A DNA stretch of 64,000 nt from Chitinophaga varians (GCF_014529945.1 NZ_JACVFB010000003.1:62001-126000), one strand, 5' to 3'. Shown: positions 35,417 to 45,650, counted from the stretch's first letter. Numbers and translations are program-made. Notes: generated by a model from the letters alone, not told the origin.

Positions 35417-38400
35417 TTAGAATGAACAGTTAACACCAAACACAATAGTTCTCAACGGCGGCATGGCGATCATACCGGTACCCAGGCCCGGAGGGCCGCC
35501 GGGAACGCTGGTCTCCGGATCGTACAGGTATTTGTTTTTCATCCAGGTGAAGAGATTCTGTCCTTCTGCATATACTTTCAGGTTGGCGATGTTCGCTTTC
35601 TTCAGCCACATCTTAGGGAAAGAATAACTGAGGGAAGCAGAGCGTAACTTCAGATAGCTCGCATCTCCCCATAAAGCAGTAGCGCTGCCATATTGCGTAT
35701 AGCCGAGATAGACAGGCGTGCCGGGTGTAGTGCTGGCAGCAGGATAAGCAGCGATATCGCCGGGCTGCCGCCATCTGTCGAGCACGGAAGTGTTCTGATT
35801 GCTTCTGCTGCTGCCTATCGGCGTACTGATGTTGTTGGTACTGCCCTTACGGTGGTGGAACTGTAAAAAGAAACTAACGTCCCAGTTTTTATAGGAGATG
35901 GTATTATTGATGCCGCCGAAATAAGGGTTGCCCGGAGGAATGACCTGGCGGTCATTATTAAAATCGATCGAACCATCGTTGTTCAGATCTGCATATTGCG
36001 GGACGCCCGTTTTAGGATCATAGCCGGTATAGAGATACTTTCTGACAACATCTATCGGTTGACCGATCAAATAACTACTGGCATAAAAAGATTTTTCAAT
36101 ACCGGGGAAGTCCACCAGTTTATTACGGTAAAAGGTCACGTTGAAAGCTGTTGTCCATCCGAAATTCGAAGCTTTCAGATTGAGGGTAGTCAGTTCCAGC
36201 TCCACGCCGCTGTTCTGTACCAGCGCAGGCATATTCACGGTGTAGCTGTTATAGCCTGACTGCGTAGGCAGTGCGGCAGACAGCAACTGATCGGTGGACC
36301 GGTTCCGGTAATAATCTCCGGAGAATTTAATCCTGTCTTGCAGGAAACCCAGCTCCAGCCCAAACTCCAGCTTACGGGTTGTTTCCCATTTGATGCCCGG
36401 ATTAGGCAGCGTGCCGCGGGCCAGGGCAGCGTTGCCCTGATAAGTGCCTGCGGACGATAACAGTGGCAAATAAATATAGTTAGAGATCTGATCGTTACCG
36501 GTGGTACCGAAGCTGGCGCGCAGCTTACCGAAATTCAGCCAGGGCAGGTTGTCCTGCGCAAAGGGTTCTTCGGAGAACAGCCATGCGGCGCCTACCGCGC
36601 CAAAATTGCCCATGGCATAGTCGGGCCCGAAGCGGGAAGAAGCATCGCGGCGGAAAGTGACGTTCAACAGATACTTCCTTTGATAATCGTAGTTAATACG
36701 GCCAAACAAGGAGGCAAAACGATAATCGAAATAAGAACTGGAATTCAACACCATGGTGCCTGCGCCAACCAGAGAGCCCAGCAGCCCTTCGCTGCTGTAG
36801 TTACGGCCATCGATGCTTTGGCCGGTAGAGAGGCTACGCTGATAAGTACCGCCCACCATCAGATTGAGCCGTCCCTGCTTTCCTTCCATCGTATAGTCGA
36901 GCGTCGGTTCAGCGATATAGTTCTGTGATCGTGTATTCGCAAACGTAGCGGACGACTGGGGATTATTAAGCGGGTTCTGTGTAGATGCCGGCAGTGGATT
37001 CACCTGGTCCAGCGTAGTATTCGTATAGCCGAGGCTCAGCTTAAAATTCAGGTCTTTGATGATGGAATAACGCAGGCTGGCGTTCGTCATCAGATTACCG
37101 GTATTGCTGGTATAACGGCGTTGCATCAACGCCACCGGATTGCTGAAACCACTGGACCACAACAGTTTACCGGCATTGTCATACAAAGGCATGTTGGGGG
37201 GCAGGTTGTACATCGAAATAAGGTCTGACCCTGGCAGTACGGTTTTATCATTGGAATAGTTAGCTGTAATAGCAGCATAGAATTTGTCATTAGCTGAGCG
37301 ATGGTCCACAGACAGGCGGCCGGTGAAACGCTGGCTGTTGAAGTCGCCGGGATATACCGTTGTTTCTTTGTGATAGCCGCCGCTGAAGAGGAAGTGTGTT
37401 TTTCCTTCTCCACCGGAAACGGACGCCTGTGCGTCGGTGGAGCGCGCCGTGCCACCGGCGAGGAAACGCTGCCAGTCGGTATATGCGTGCTGGTCCCATA
37501 CCGTCAGCTCCGGCGCATTCACGGAGTTGGGTGTAACGCCGTCGTTTTTGAACGCTTCTCTTCTCAGATCGAGGTATTGCTGCGTATTCATCATGGGAAT
37601 AAAATGGCCGATTTTCCCAGATCCCGTGTATACGTTTACGTTAGCTTTTGTTTTTCCTGACTTCCCTTTTTTAGTGGTGATGAGGATAACGCCGTTGGCG
37701 CCTCTGGCGCCGTAGATGGCCGTAGCGTCCGCATCTTTGAGGATGTCCATCCTTTCAATATCATCGGGGTTGATCATACTGAAAGGGCTGATACCACCGT
37801 TAGCGCCGGTGGTCCCGAGGGAGTTGAGGTTGTCAGACGGGGGATAAGAACCGTTGAAGTTGGTATAGGGTACGCCATCAATGACGTACAACGGCAAGGT
37901 GCCGGAGCTCATGGAGCCCTGGCCGCGGATCTGCACTACGGCAGCGCTGCCCGGCAGACCGTTCTGCTGCGTGATCTGCACACCGGGAATACGGCCCGGC
38001 AACGCTGCCAGCGGGTTAGACACCGGCTGGCTCTCCATGTCTTTGGCAGTGATACTGCTGACAGCGCCGGTATTCATTCGCCGGGTGGTGGTACCATAAC
38101 CGATCACCACTGCTTCATCGAGGGATTTCAGCTGTTCACTTAATACGACGTTGAGCGTAGTACGACCGTTGACCGCAATCTGTTGTGCTTCATAAGAGAG
38201 ATAAGACACCACCAGCACTGCGTTCACAGGCACCCGGTTGATGACATAGTCGCCGTTGTCGTTGGTCATGGCGCCGAAAGGCGTACCCGGTACTACCACA
38301 GATACAGCCGGAAGCGGGTTTCCTTTCACATCCGTGACCCTGCCACGGATAGTAATCCCCCCTTCCGCTGCTCCGGACTCGTTGGCTGGCGCGCTCTTCA

Positions 38401-38728
38401 GGCGAATGGCAATAAATTTGCCCGACAGCGAATACGTGAATGGTTGGTTATTGAAAAGCATTTTCAGCACGTCATTCAACTCCTGATTTTCTACGGCGAT
38501 ACTGACAGGAGCTGCCTGACTGAGCTGGTTTTTTCCATAGATAAAGCTGTATCCTGTTTGTTTTTCGATTTCCCGGAATGCTTTTTCCAGCGGACCGGAT
38601 TTCATGTTGATGGTCACTTTCTGTGCAAACAGCGTTGTCGTCATCAGCAGACAGGCAGCCAGCAGGCATCCCCTGTAATAATTAGCTCCCGAAAGGCATA
38701 GCGTTTTGATTAGCTTTCTGACAAGCAT
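35417..38728 (-). CDS. SusC/RagA-family TonB-linked outer-membrane protein with STN domain
   Basis: 1103 residues from the ATG at 38728; an in-frame TTG 27 bases earlier is less likely. Signal peptide (LLAACLLMTTTLFAQ), STN domain (VTINMKSGPLEKAFREIEKQ), CarboxypepD-like domain (ITIRGRVTDVKGNPLPAVSV), TonB box (DEAVVIGYGT), plug (PLAALPGRIPGVQITQQNG; MDILKDADATAIYGARG) and barrel ending PLRTIVFGVNCSF. STN plus upstream sigma/FecR indicate a transducing receptor. Confidence 0.95.
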   Translation of the reverse strand: MLVRKLIKTLCLSGANYYRGCLLAACLLMTTTLFAQKVTINMKSGPLEKAFREIEKQTGYSFIYGKNQLSQAAPVSIAVENQELNDVLKMLFNNQPFTYSLSGKFIAIRLKSAPANESGAAEGGITIRGRVTDVKGNPLPAVSVVVPGTPFGAMTNDNGDYVINRVPVNAVLVVSYLSYEAQQIAVNGRTTLNVVLSEQLKSLDEAVVIGYGTTTRRMNTGAVSSITAKDMESQPVSNPLAALPGRIPGVQITQQNGLPGSAAVVQIRGQGSMSSGTLPLYVIDGVPYTNFNGSYPPSDNLNSLGTTGANGGISPFSMINPDDIERMDILKDADATAIYGARGANGVILITTKKGKSGKTKANVNVYTGSGKIGHFIPMMNTQQYLDLRREAFKNDGVTPNSVNAPELTVWDQHAYTDWQRFLAGGTARSTDAQASVSGGEGKTHFLFSGGYHKETTVYPGDFNSQRFTGRLSVDHRSANDKFYAAITANYSNDKTVLPGSDLISMYNLPPNMPLYDNAGKLLWSSGFSNPVALMQRRYTSNTGNLMTNASLRYSIIKDLNFKLSLGYTNTTLDQVNPLPASTQNPLNNPQSSATFANTRSQNYIAEPTLDYTMEGKQGRLNLMVGGTYQRSLSTGQSIDGRNYSSEGLLGSLVGAGTMVLNSSSYFDYRFASLFGRINYDYQRKYLLNVTFRRDASSRFGPDYAMGNFGAVGAAWLFSEEPFAQDNLPWLNFGKLRASFGTTGNDQISNYIYLPLLSSAGTYQGNAALARGTLPNPGIKWETTRKLEFGLELGFLQDRIKFSGDYYRNRSTDQLLSAALPTQSGYNSYTVNMPALVQNSGVELELTTLNLKASNFGWTTAFNVTFYRNKLVDFPGIEKSFYASSYLIGQPIDVVRKYLYTGYDPKTGVPQYADLNNDGSIDFNNDRQVIPPGNPYFGGINNTISYKNWDVSFFLQFHHRKGSTNNISTPIGSSRSNQNTSVLDRWRQPGDIAAYPAASTTPGTPVYLGYTQYGSATALWGDASYLKLRSASLSYSFPKMWLKKANIANLKVYAEGQNLFTWMKNKYLYDPETSVPGGPPGLGTGMIAMPPLRTIVFGVNCSF

Positions 38729-38771
38729 ATCGTTTGGTTGATTTTTGGTAAACAATAAAATACACTCCCAC

Positions 38772-38796
38772 CCTGTAAGATGGCCGGTCTTACAGG
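38772..38796 (-). terminator. Hairpin between FecR and SusC genes
   Basis: CCTGTAAGA (38772-38780) pairs with TCTTACAGG (38788-38796). It sits in the leader of the SusC gene and could attenuate read-through from FecR; no T-run, so this is a structure call only. Confidence 0.45.
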
Positions 38797-38822
38797 ACAG
38801 TACAAAAGGACTGGTGTATGAT

Positions 38823-39959
38823 CTACTTTATTACGGTTACTTTCCGTCCTTCAATTTTGAAATGCACGAGATTGGTCATCTCCAGCAGGTTCAGTAGTCG
38901 GGATACCGGAACATCCCTCGGAATTTTAGCAACAAAAGCATCTTTGACATCTGCCTGATAGACGACGTCTATATCATAATATCGTTGTAGTTCTGACATG
39001 ATGGCGGTGATATCAGCACCATTAAAATAAAACAGTCCGTTCTTCCAGGCAGTGGCCTGTTCCATGTCTGCGCCGGCAGTCACCTGCATCGCGCCTTTTG
39101 TATTCACCGCCAGCTGCTCTCCCGGATGCAGCAGCTGCGAGGCATTGCCGCTATTCACTTTCACCGCGCCGCTGAGCAGGGTCACCTGCATATTGCTGCC
39201 ATCACGGAAAGCACGCACATTAAAGGTGGTCCCCAATACATCGATCGTAGCGTTATTGGTAGTGGAGGTGACGATGAAAGGCTGGTGACTGTTCCGGGCC
39301 ACTTCAAAATAAGCCTGTCCGGATACAAACACCTCTCTTTTGCCGCCATGAAAAGCAGTGGGATAGGTCAGTACAGCACCGGCGTCCATCCATACTTTGG
39401 TACCGTCCGCCATGATCACGGCGAGTGGTTTGCTGCCTGCTGGCAGCTGTAAGGTGTTAAGGCTGCCGTTCGTGTCCGTACCAGCGTAGACAATCTGGCC
39501 GTTGGCATTTTTGGATACCTGTACCTGTCCCTGTACCGCGAGCGTGCCATTACCGGCGCTGTCCAGCTGTATCTGCTGACCGTTGCCGAGTGTGAGCACG
39601 GCATGATTTCCGACGGGCGCCGGAACGTCATTGCGGAAGCGGACTGCCTGCGGCTGCAGGCGTGGCGGTGGCTGCGTTTGTAAAAAATAATACCCGCTGC
39701 CCAACAACAGCGCTACAACAGCTGCTGCGGCCCATCTGTACCGGTACACTATTTTACCGGAACGCCGACGGCGCAGCACAGGCTGCAACCGCTGACGGAT
39801 CACTTCCTCCAGCTGCTGTTTGTTGCCCAATACCTGCTCATCCCAGTCACCCTGCTGCTGAAAAGCGCTGAACAACCGGTTGTATTGCATCATCTCCGCA
39901 TCGGTGGCCGTACCGGAGGCAACTTTTTCCGCTAATAATATGGCTTCCTCTTTTCTCAT
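38823..39959 (-). CDS. FecR-family anti-sigma regulator
   Basis: 378 residues. Cytoplasmic anti-sigma part (1-75), membrane helix (WAAAAVVALLLGSGYYFL), FecR domain (VIMADGTKVWMDAGAVLTYP; KREVFVSGQAYFEVARNSHQ; VLGTTFNVRAF; LLHPGEQLAV) and C-terminal DUF4974-like domain (DITAIMSELQRYYDIDVVYQ). It links the SusC at 35.4-38.7 kb to the sigma factor encoded 81 bp upstream. Confidence 0.95.
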   Translation of the reverse strand: MRKEEAILLAEKVASGTATDAEMMQYNRLFSAFQQQGDWDEQVLGNKQQLEEVIRQRLQPVLRRRRSGKIVYRYRWAAAAVVALLLGSGYYFLQTQPPPRLQPQAVRFRNDVPAPVGNHAVLTLGNGQQIQLDSAGNGTLAVQGQVQVSKNANGQIVYAGTDTNGSLNTLQLPAGSKPLAVIMADGTKVWMDAGAVLTYPTAFHGGKREVFVSGQAYFEVARNSHQPFIVTSTTNNATIDVLGTTFNVRAFRDGSNMQVTLLSGAVKVNSGNASQLLHPGEQLAVNTKGAMQVTAGADMEQATAWKNGLFYFNGADITAIMSELQRYYDIDVVYQADVKDAFVAKIPRDVPVSRLLNLLEMTNLVHFKIEGRKVTVIK

Positions 39960-40040
39960 ATGTAGCCTATCCTATACATAGGCACTTGCAAAAACACACA
40001 CCCTTAAAAACAACTCAATTTTTTTTTGAGACGGGCAAAA

Positions 40041-40628
40041 TTAATGACAGGTCACGATGGGAAGTAGTAACAAGGCGAGCAGGTGAGGGTCCACGGCTGC
40101 CCGGATGCGCTTCAGCGCGATGGTCTTTTGCGCTTCGACAGTTTTGATGGAAATATTCAATAAATCAGCTATCTGTTGATTCGTCAGTTGGCCATCACGG
40201 CTCAGGAGAAAAATCTCCCGGCATTTTTCAGGCAGGTTGTTCACCACCTGTGTGATGATTGTTTTCAGATCATCCAACTCCAGAAAGTCCTGCGGGCCGG
40301 GCGTTTCCGGCAGCGACAGGCCAGACAGCTCCGTATAAAACTCATCCCGGATCTTACCGGAACGGATATAGTTGGCTACTTTAAACCGAACGGCACTCCG
40401 CAGATAGGAAGGAACGGCCTGTATATCCAGCTGCTCCCGCTTCTCCCACAGCCAGGCGAAAATATCCTGAACGATGTCCATACAGGCGTTCTGGTCACGC
40501 AGCAGGTAAAAAGCGGCCTGATACATACCCGACCAATGGCGGGAGTACAGCAGATCAAAGGCTGCCACCTCTCCCCTCTTCAGCAGGCTTATCAGCTCAA
40601 GGTCACTATAGGCATCACTCCTTATCAA
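40041..40628 (-). CDS. ECF sigma factor (FecI/Bacteroidota type)
   Basis: 195 residues. Region 2 (AFDLLYSRHWSGMYQAAFYL; DIVQDIFAWLWEKREQL) and region 4 (LPEKCREIFLLSRDGQLTNQ; IADLLNISIKTVEAQKTIAL) are complete. No in-frame ATG fits the expected N-terminus; TTG at 40628 preserves it. Like the other sigma factor in the window it ends in a hydrophobic stretch (LLALLLLPIVTCH). Confidence 0.92.
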   Translation of the reverse strand: MIRSDAYSDLELISLLKRGEVAAFDLLYSRHWSGMYQAAFYLLRDQNACMDIVQDIFAWLWEKREQLDIQAVPSYLRSAVRFKVANYIRSGKIRDEFYTELSGLSLPETPGPQDFLELDDLKTIITQVVNNLPEKCREIFLLSRDGQLTNQQIADLLNISIKTVEAQKTIALKRIRAAVDPHLLALLLLPIVTCH

Positions 40629-40743
40629 ATTATTTCTTTTTCGGGCACTAAAATAAAAAAAGAGCGCTAATTATCCACGTGCCGTCAACAATGGGCAGGA
40701 CGACGGCTTAAATTTTGTCACCAGTTCCACCAAAGCTATTGCT

Positions 40744-41595
40744 ATGTTTGAGCATCTGGATATCATGATCAATGGCCGGCGTATGCAGGTAGTGGCGGCC
40801 GGAAAAAAATCGACCAACGCTATTTTGTTTCTGCACGGCTATCCACAATCATGGTCTGCATTTGAAGCAGTGATGCAACTGCTGTCGGCAGACTACTATG
40901 TGTTGGCAGTGGACCTCCCGGGTATTGGCGATTCAGCAGACATCGGCAACTATTCCAAAAAGGCGATTGCTGCCCACATAGCCGCCGTTATCACCTCACT
41001 GGGACTTTCCCGCGTGGTTGTGGCCGGACATGACATAGGCGGTATGATCACCTTCTCCCTGCTTCGCCATTTTCCACACCTGCTTTCTGCTGCTGTGATC
41101 ATGAGTACTGCTGTTCCCGGCGTCATGCCCTGGGAAGAAGTCAAACGAAATCCCTATATCTGGCACTTTGCTTTCTTCGCCGTGCCTCATTTGCCCGAAG
41201 CGATGATAGCTGGTCATGAATCGCCTTTGTGCCACTATTTCTATGATACGCTGGCTTACAACAAGGCGGCCATTACGCCTGAAAAAAGGCAACAGTACGT
41301 GGACCTGTATAGGAAAGCGTCCGCGCTGAACACAAGCCTCGGCTGGTACCGGGCATTTTCGGAAGACGAAAAAGAGCTGGCGCCCGTTCATCCCGTAGCG
41401 GTTCCGGTATTGTACCTCCGCGGCCATAAAGAACCTGGCGAATTTTCCTCCTATATAGAAGGTCTTCGAAAAAGCGGTTGTCAGGAGGTGACAGGAGCCA
41501 TCATCGATGACAGCGGGCATTTTACACCTGAAGAAAATCCCGCGGGCGTAGCCCACGCCATTCATCTGTTTTTAACAGACAGGCAGATCATTTAA
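40744..41595 (+). CDS. Alpha/beta hydrolase, epoxide-hydrolase/haloalkane-dehalogenase group
   Basis: 283 residues. Oxyanion-hole motif FLHGYPQSWSAF, nucleophile elbow VVAGHDIGGM (Asp, as in epoxide hydrolases and dehalogenases rather than Ser), and catalytic His in DDSGHFTPEE. The cap domain (about 130-210) is helical. Cytoplasmic. Substrate unknown. Its stop overlaps the stop of the convergent oxidoreductase gene by 4 bp. Confidence 0.9.
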   Translation: MFEHLDIMINGRRMQVVAAGKKSTNAILFLHGYPQSWSAFEAVMQLLSADYYVLAVDLPGIGDSADIGNYSKKAIAAHIAAVITSLGLSRVVVAGHDIGGMITFSLLRHFPHLLSAAVIMSTAVPGVMPWEEVKRNPYIWHFAFFAVPHLPEAMIAGHESPLCHYFYDTLAYNKAAITPEKRQQYVDLYRKASALNTSLGWYRAFSEDEKELAPVHPVAVPVLYLRGHKEPGEFSSYIEGLRKSGCQEVTGAIIDDSGHFTPEENPAGVAHAIHLFLTDRQII

Positions 41596-43112
41596 CGGAT
41601 ATCATGCGGGTCCAGCCCTCTGCCTGTCGGAGGGTTCAATACCTGTCCATCAATGCCGTAGCGGGCCCCGTGGCAGGGGCAGTCCCACGATTTTTCTGCC
41701 TGGTTCCAATGAACTTCACAACCCAGATGCGTGCAAACAGGATCTACAGCGTGCAACGCTCCTTGTTCATCTTTGTACAGCGCTATCTTCGACCCATCGT
41801 AATTAACCACTTTACCCTCTCCCGGCGCCAGCCCTGCGAGCTGCTCCAGCTTTTCTGCCGGTAGCAGCCGACCGACCAACTGTTTCACCACATCGGCATT
41901 ATGTGGCACAAAAGTGCTGAATCCCGCTACCGGCTTGATCCGGCTGGGATCAAACAATTTGATGTATTCACTGTGAAGCCCTAACAACAAGCGCTTTAGC
42001 AGTAACCCCGCTGCTGTGCCCAATACCATCCCGTTGCCGCCAAATCCGGTGGCAACGTATATTTCACCCACTTGTCCCGGTAACCGGCCGATATAAGGTA
42101 AACCATCTGCCGGTTCATAATATTGCGATGACCATCGGTAACGGATATCTGCTATCTGAAATGATTCCCGGAGATGGGCTTCCAGCTTACGGAAGCAGGT
42201 CTCCGTATTTCCCTGATGCCCCGTCTGGTGATCTTCTCCTCCGGCTATCAGATACGGCTGGCCATCCATCACCTGTGTCCGGTAGTAGTGAAAAGGATGC
42301 TGCATATCATAACTCAGGTCTTCCGGATAATTGTTATCCGCCAGCGTGGCGGCGATCACATAGCTGCGGTAAGGCACACAGCGCAGGTGCAGCAGGTTCA
42401 CCCCCGGCGGGATATGCGTAGCATATACGAACTGCCGGCAATGAAATGACCCCTGCGTGGTGATCACCAAAATAGGGTCATTATCCTGCACCGCCGTTAC
42501 CCGGCATTGCTGCAAAATAGTGCCACCAATATGCTCAAAGGCAGTAGCCAGCCGTTGTATATACGGCAGGGGACTGAATTTCGCCTGGCCGCCCACTTTG
42601 ATGGCTTTCTTATAGGCAATCGGCACCGGTATCTTAGCCGCACCTGACACATCCAGTCCCGTCATTAATGTAGCCTCCGCTATGTCTTTCAACGCCGCCA
42701 CTTCCCGCTCCGTTTGGGCAAACATATACGCATCTGCGTATTCAAATCCACACCGGATATCAAACCGGTCAATATGATGTTGAATTAATTGAATAGCCTC
42801 TGCCGAAGCTTCCTTCACCAGCCTGGCCTCATTCTTCCCGAAATTGCGCTGTATGGTATCATAAGGCACATCCAGCAGCGTATTGAGATGCGCCGTGGTG
42901 CCACCCGACGTACCATACCCCAGATTAACGGCTTCCACCAGCAGGCAGGTCTTACCGGCATCCTGCAACAGAAAGGCGGTAGTAATGCCGGTAATGCCTC
43001 CACCGGCTATAATAACATCATATGTTTTTTCCGGATCAGCCTTGTTGATGGTGTTATAACCACCGGCATAATCCTGCCAGAGGCTGATGGTGTGTGCATC
43101 ACGTTGTATCAT
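41592..43112 (-). CDS. FAD-dependent oxidoreductase with C-terminal Rieske [2Fe-2S] domain
   Basis: 506 residues. N-terminal FAD-binding fold of the DadA/glycine-oxidase type (YDVIIAGGGITGITTAFLLQ; second FAD contact ATGFGGNGMVLGTAAG). The last 90 residues are a Rieske domain: VCTHLGCEVHWN and WDCPCHGARYGIDG give the two Cys and two His ligands. Family members with this fusion are widespread and often uncharacterised; oxidation of an amine or amino-acid-like substrate with electron transfer through the cluster is a reasonable guess. Preceded by the frameshifted outer-membrane gene. Confidence 0.92.
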   Translation of the reverse strand: MIQRDAHTISLWQDYAGGYNTINKADPEKTYDVIIAGGGITGITTAFLLQDAGKTCLLVEAVNLGYGTSGGTTAHLNTLLDVPYDTIQRNFGKNEARLVKEASAEAIQLIQHHIDRFDIRCGFEYADAYMFAQTEREVAALKDIAEATLMTGLDVSGAAKIPVPIAYKKAIKVGGQAKFSPLPYIQRLATAFEHIGGTILQQCRVTAVQDNDPILVITTQGSFHCRQFVYATHIPPGVNLLHLRCVPYRSYVIAATLADNNYPEDLSYDMQHPFHYYRTQVMDGQPYLIAGGEDHQTGHQGNTETCFRKLEAHLRESFQIADIRYRWSSQYYEPADGLPYIGRLPGQVGEIYVATGFGGNGMVLGTAAGLLLKRLLLGLHSEYIKLFDPSRIKPVAGFSTFVPHNADVVKQLVGRLLPAEKLEQLAGLAPGEGKVVNYDGSKIALYKDEQGALHAVDPVCTHLGCEVHWNQAEKSWDCPCHGARYGIDGQVLNPPTGRGLDPHDIR

Positions 43113-43167
43113 GACCTTGCTGTTTTTTTTAAATAAGACTAAATTTTATGCCATGGAAGCGTCATGA

Positions 43168-44504
43168 TTACGGCTTCATCAGGTCGGGGTATATTCTCAA
43201 ATACACTTCTCCTGCCAACGGATGGGAGCCGTACAAACGGTGCAAAGCTTGCTCATTAAAAAACACGCTGCCCTGGGCGCCTACAGCCAAGCGTGTATGC
43301 GCTACCCGTAGCAGGTCGTAGCTAACGCCGGCAGTCAATGCATGGACCGTAAACAACTTATCCGCGCCATACTGTACGGGATCAAGGTTCAGTTCTTCTG
43401 TTGATTTTTGTACCCATTCATACCGGGTATAAACCGCTACCCGCCGCATATTCAGCGCCCCTTCCAGCAGCACCGCGTTTTCTCCCGGGTGACCTTCGAT
43501 TTTATTCAATCCCCAGAGGCCGGTTATATTCAGGTGATTATTTTGTTGCAGCGGCTGACTGAAAATAGCAGATGCCGTAGTACGATTAATATCTTCCTCC
43601 GGATGCAGGAGTTCCGGACTTTTCACCCGCCCATGAGACACCTGCAATGCCCAGTTACGGGAAGGGTTATACGAAATCCTCCGCTCCAGGAGTCAAATCT
43701 CATCTTATCAAAATTGTACCTGTTTTCATCCGGCTCTCTTCCGGTAAACACGCTGCCTTCCAGCTTAAAGTCGTATAGCCGGACACCCAGCGTGGCCACA
43801 CCGAAAGTGATGTGCGTACCGTCGTTCCAGTGGTGACTGACAGGGGCATCCGGGTTGGTCATGGCCGACGGCCGGTGCATAAAGGCCACCGAGCCTAATG
43901 CCGGCTCTCCCGGATAACCAAAACTGGCATATACATCAGCATACTTTGACAATGCATAGGAGTACCCAACAGACAATCCGGAGAAAAGATCGTGCGGATG
44001 CTGCCGGTCTACCAACGGCTGACCTTTCCAGCTCTCGCCCGACTGGAACAACAGCGGATACCCCGCTCCACCTTCGGTGAGCCGGTCAAAGGAAATCATC
44101 ACTTCATAGTGGAATAGTCCCTTTTTGCCCACTCTTCGCTGCGCCATCAGCATGAACCAGTTGGGCGCATCGAATTGATCGCCGCCTCTTGCCCCCTTAT
44201 GACCGATATCCTGATACGTATAACGTAGAAAGACATTACCGTGTACCATATACATCCATTTGCGGGAGTGGAACATATAACCATACATGGGAGAGACATC
44301 CGGCAGCCAGGACGAGCCGGAGCCGTTCCGGTTCATGGGCAGGTTCAGTGAAAAGGCGTGGCTCATGGGCATCTGCATATGCTCCATCCCGCCCTTTTTT
44401 CCGGTACTGTCTTTCATCTGACCCATATTATGATGTTCGTGCTGGGCGATAAGGGGCAGGTTGAAACAGCAAACGCAGGCTATCAACAAGAGGGGGATTT
44501 TCAT
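43168..44504 (-). pseudogene. Frameshifted His/Met-rich outer-membrane protein gene
   Basis: Two adjacent open frames, 43623-44504 and 43168-43647, read as one protein of about 445 residues. The first gives the N-terminal part with signal peptide and a His/Met-rich stretch (QHEHHNMGQMKDSTG; GGMEHMQMPMSHAF) and aromatic beta-strands typical of an outer-membrane barrel. It runs out of frame at GGFRITLPVTGHCRC; in the next frame the same bases read ISYNPSRNWALQVSHG, which joins naturally to VKSPELLHPEED. So a single indel lies near 43675-43690. The His/Met N-terminus suggests metal (copper) handling, which is inference. Sequencing error is also possible. Confidence 0.75.
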
Positions 44505-44597
44505 AACAGGCGTTTTGACCTGTTACACAATAACAATGCCTTCCCGGCGGCCGTTACGGCCTCAGGCAGATAAAGACAGACAATATGCTGTCGGCTG

Positions 44598-45293
44598 TTA
44601 TGAGTTTATTGTTAGATGATTCCGGTAAGCCGCCCGCATGGTACTATCGGTAATGTTTTTGTTCACCGGCAGTTTCTGAGCAGCCATTTCATCGTAGATA
44701 CGTTTAGCCCCCGCCGTTAGTTTCTGTTGCCGGAGGTAATTATCAAAGGCCGTCTGCGCCAGCTCCGGAGAACCGAAGCAACAAAGGAAGTCTATAGGCA
44801 GGTTCTGATGGCGGGTATCAAAATGTTCATTAAAAGCGACACCGTTGGCAACCATATCCTGCACAACCTGATCAGTATCTTCAAACTTATCGAACAACGG
44901 CAGCGCATAAGTGATGATCAGTTCACATAACTTAGGAATAACGTTTTCCTGATTACTGACGGCCATATTCCAGTCCTGGTTTTTATTCTTCAGTGGTGTC
45001 AGGTTTTCCAGGCGGGTGGCGAAGATCGTTCCGGTAGCATCTTTATCCTGATGCTGCTGCACCTGCCACTTCTTTAATTCTCCCGAAGCGATGCTCAGAT
45101 AAGGCCAGAGGGTAATACCGCCGTTCCAGTTTTTAACACTCGATTGAAAATGTATATCGAAATATATTTTTTTATTGCGGGTAGTTTTTCTCAGTGTCTG
45201 TGCTTTTTGCATGGGTTTAAAACCATATACAGACAATTGCTCCGCGATCTTCGCACAGGCGGTTAAAAATATCTCTCTGGTGTTTGTTTCCAT
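44598..45293 (-). CDS. DUF4304-like protein, function unknown
   Basis: 231 residues from the ATG at 45293 (an in-frame TTG lies 9 bases earlier). The first half (FLTACAKIAEQLSVYGFKPM, IYFDIHFQSSVKNWNGGITL) resembles DUF4304-like proteins, which occur among candidate immunity and uncharacterised proteins. The second half is helical. No signal peptide. It is 21 bp after the next minus-strand gene and probably in one transcript with it. Family call is tentative. Confidence 0.6.
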   Translation of the reverse strand: METNTREIFLTACAKIAEQLSVYGFKPMQKAQTLRKTTRNKKIYFDIHFQSSVKNWNGGITLWPYLSIASGELKKWQVQQHQDKDATGTIFATRLENLTPLKNKNQDWNMAVSNQENVIPKLCELIITYALPLFDKFEDTDQVVQDMVANGVAFNEHFDTRHQNLPIDFLCCFGSPELAQTAFDNYLRQQKLTAGAKRIYDEMAAQKLPVNKNITDSTMRAAYRNHLTINS

Positions 45294-45314
45294 TGTTATC
45301 AATGATTGCTAACA

Positions 45315-45650
45315 TTATAATGGGTAGTCGCATTTCCACGGGTACGTAAATAATGCCGGGTCCACATTCAATTCGCCCAGTTTCAAAAACAACGCTTGCT
45401 CGCTATCTACATAATATCTTTTGCGATGAGTAATATCGTCGGGGCTAAAATAGTCCCCCAGCTTATCTTCACTCACTTCAAAATCATAAATAGAATATTT
45501 ATGCGCAGGTATATTTCTTTGAACCGGGTTTTCTACATAATGATAAATCGCCATCCATCTTCTATTCCCGGTTGTTGACGCTGAAAGTTCAAGTGCAATA
45601 AAATCACCATTCTTAAATCTGTTGTATATCGGCAAACTAAATTGCTTCAT
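45315..45650 (-). CDS. Hypothetical protein, 111 residues
   Basis: Small acidic soluble protein without signal peptide (MKQFSLPIYNRFKNGDFIAL at the start). Not recognised. It is cotranscribed (21 bp gap) with the DUF4304-like gene, and this pair of small soluble proteins beside an Imm1-like gene resembles immunity-gene clusters, but no toxin gene is nearby. Confidence 0.55.
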   Translation of the reverse strand: MKQFSLPIYNRFKNGDFIALELSASTTGNRRWMAIYHYVENPVQRNIPAHKYSIYDFEVSEDKLGDYFSPDDITHRKRYYVDSEQALFLKLGELNVDPALFTYPWKCDYPL

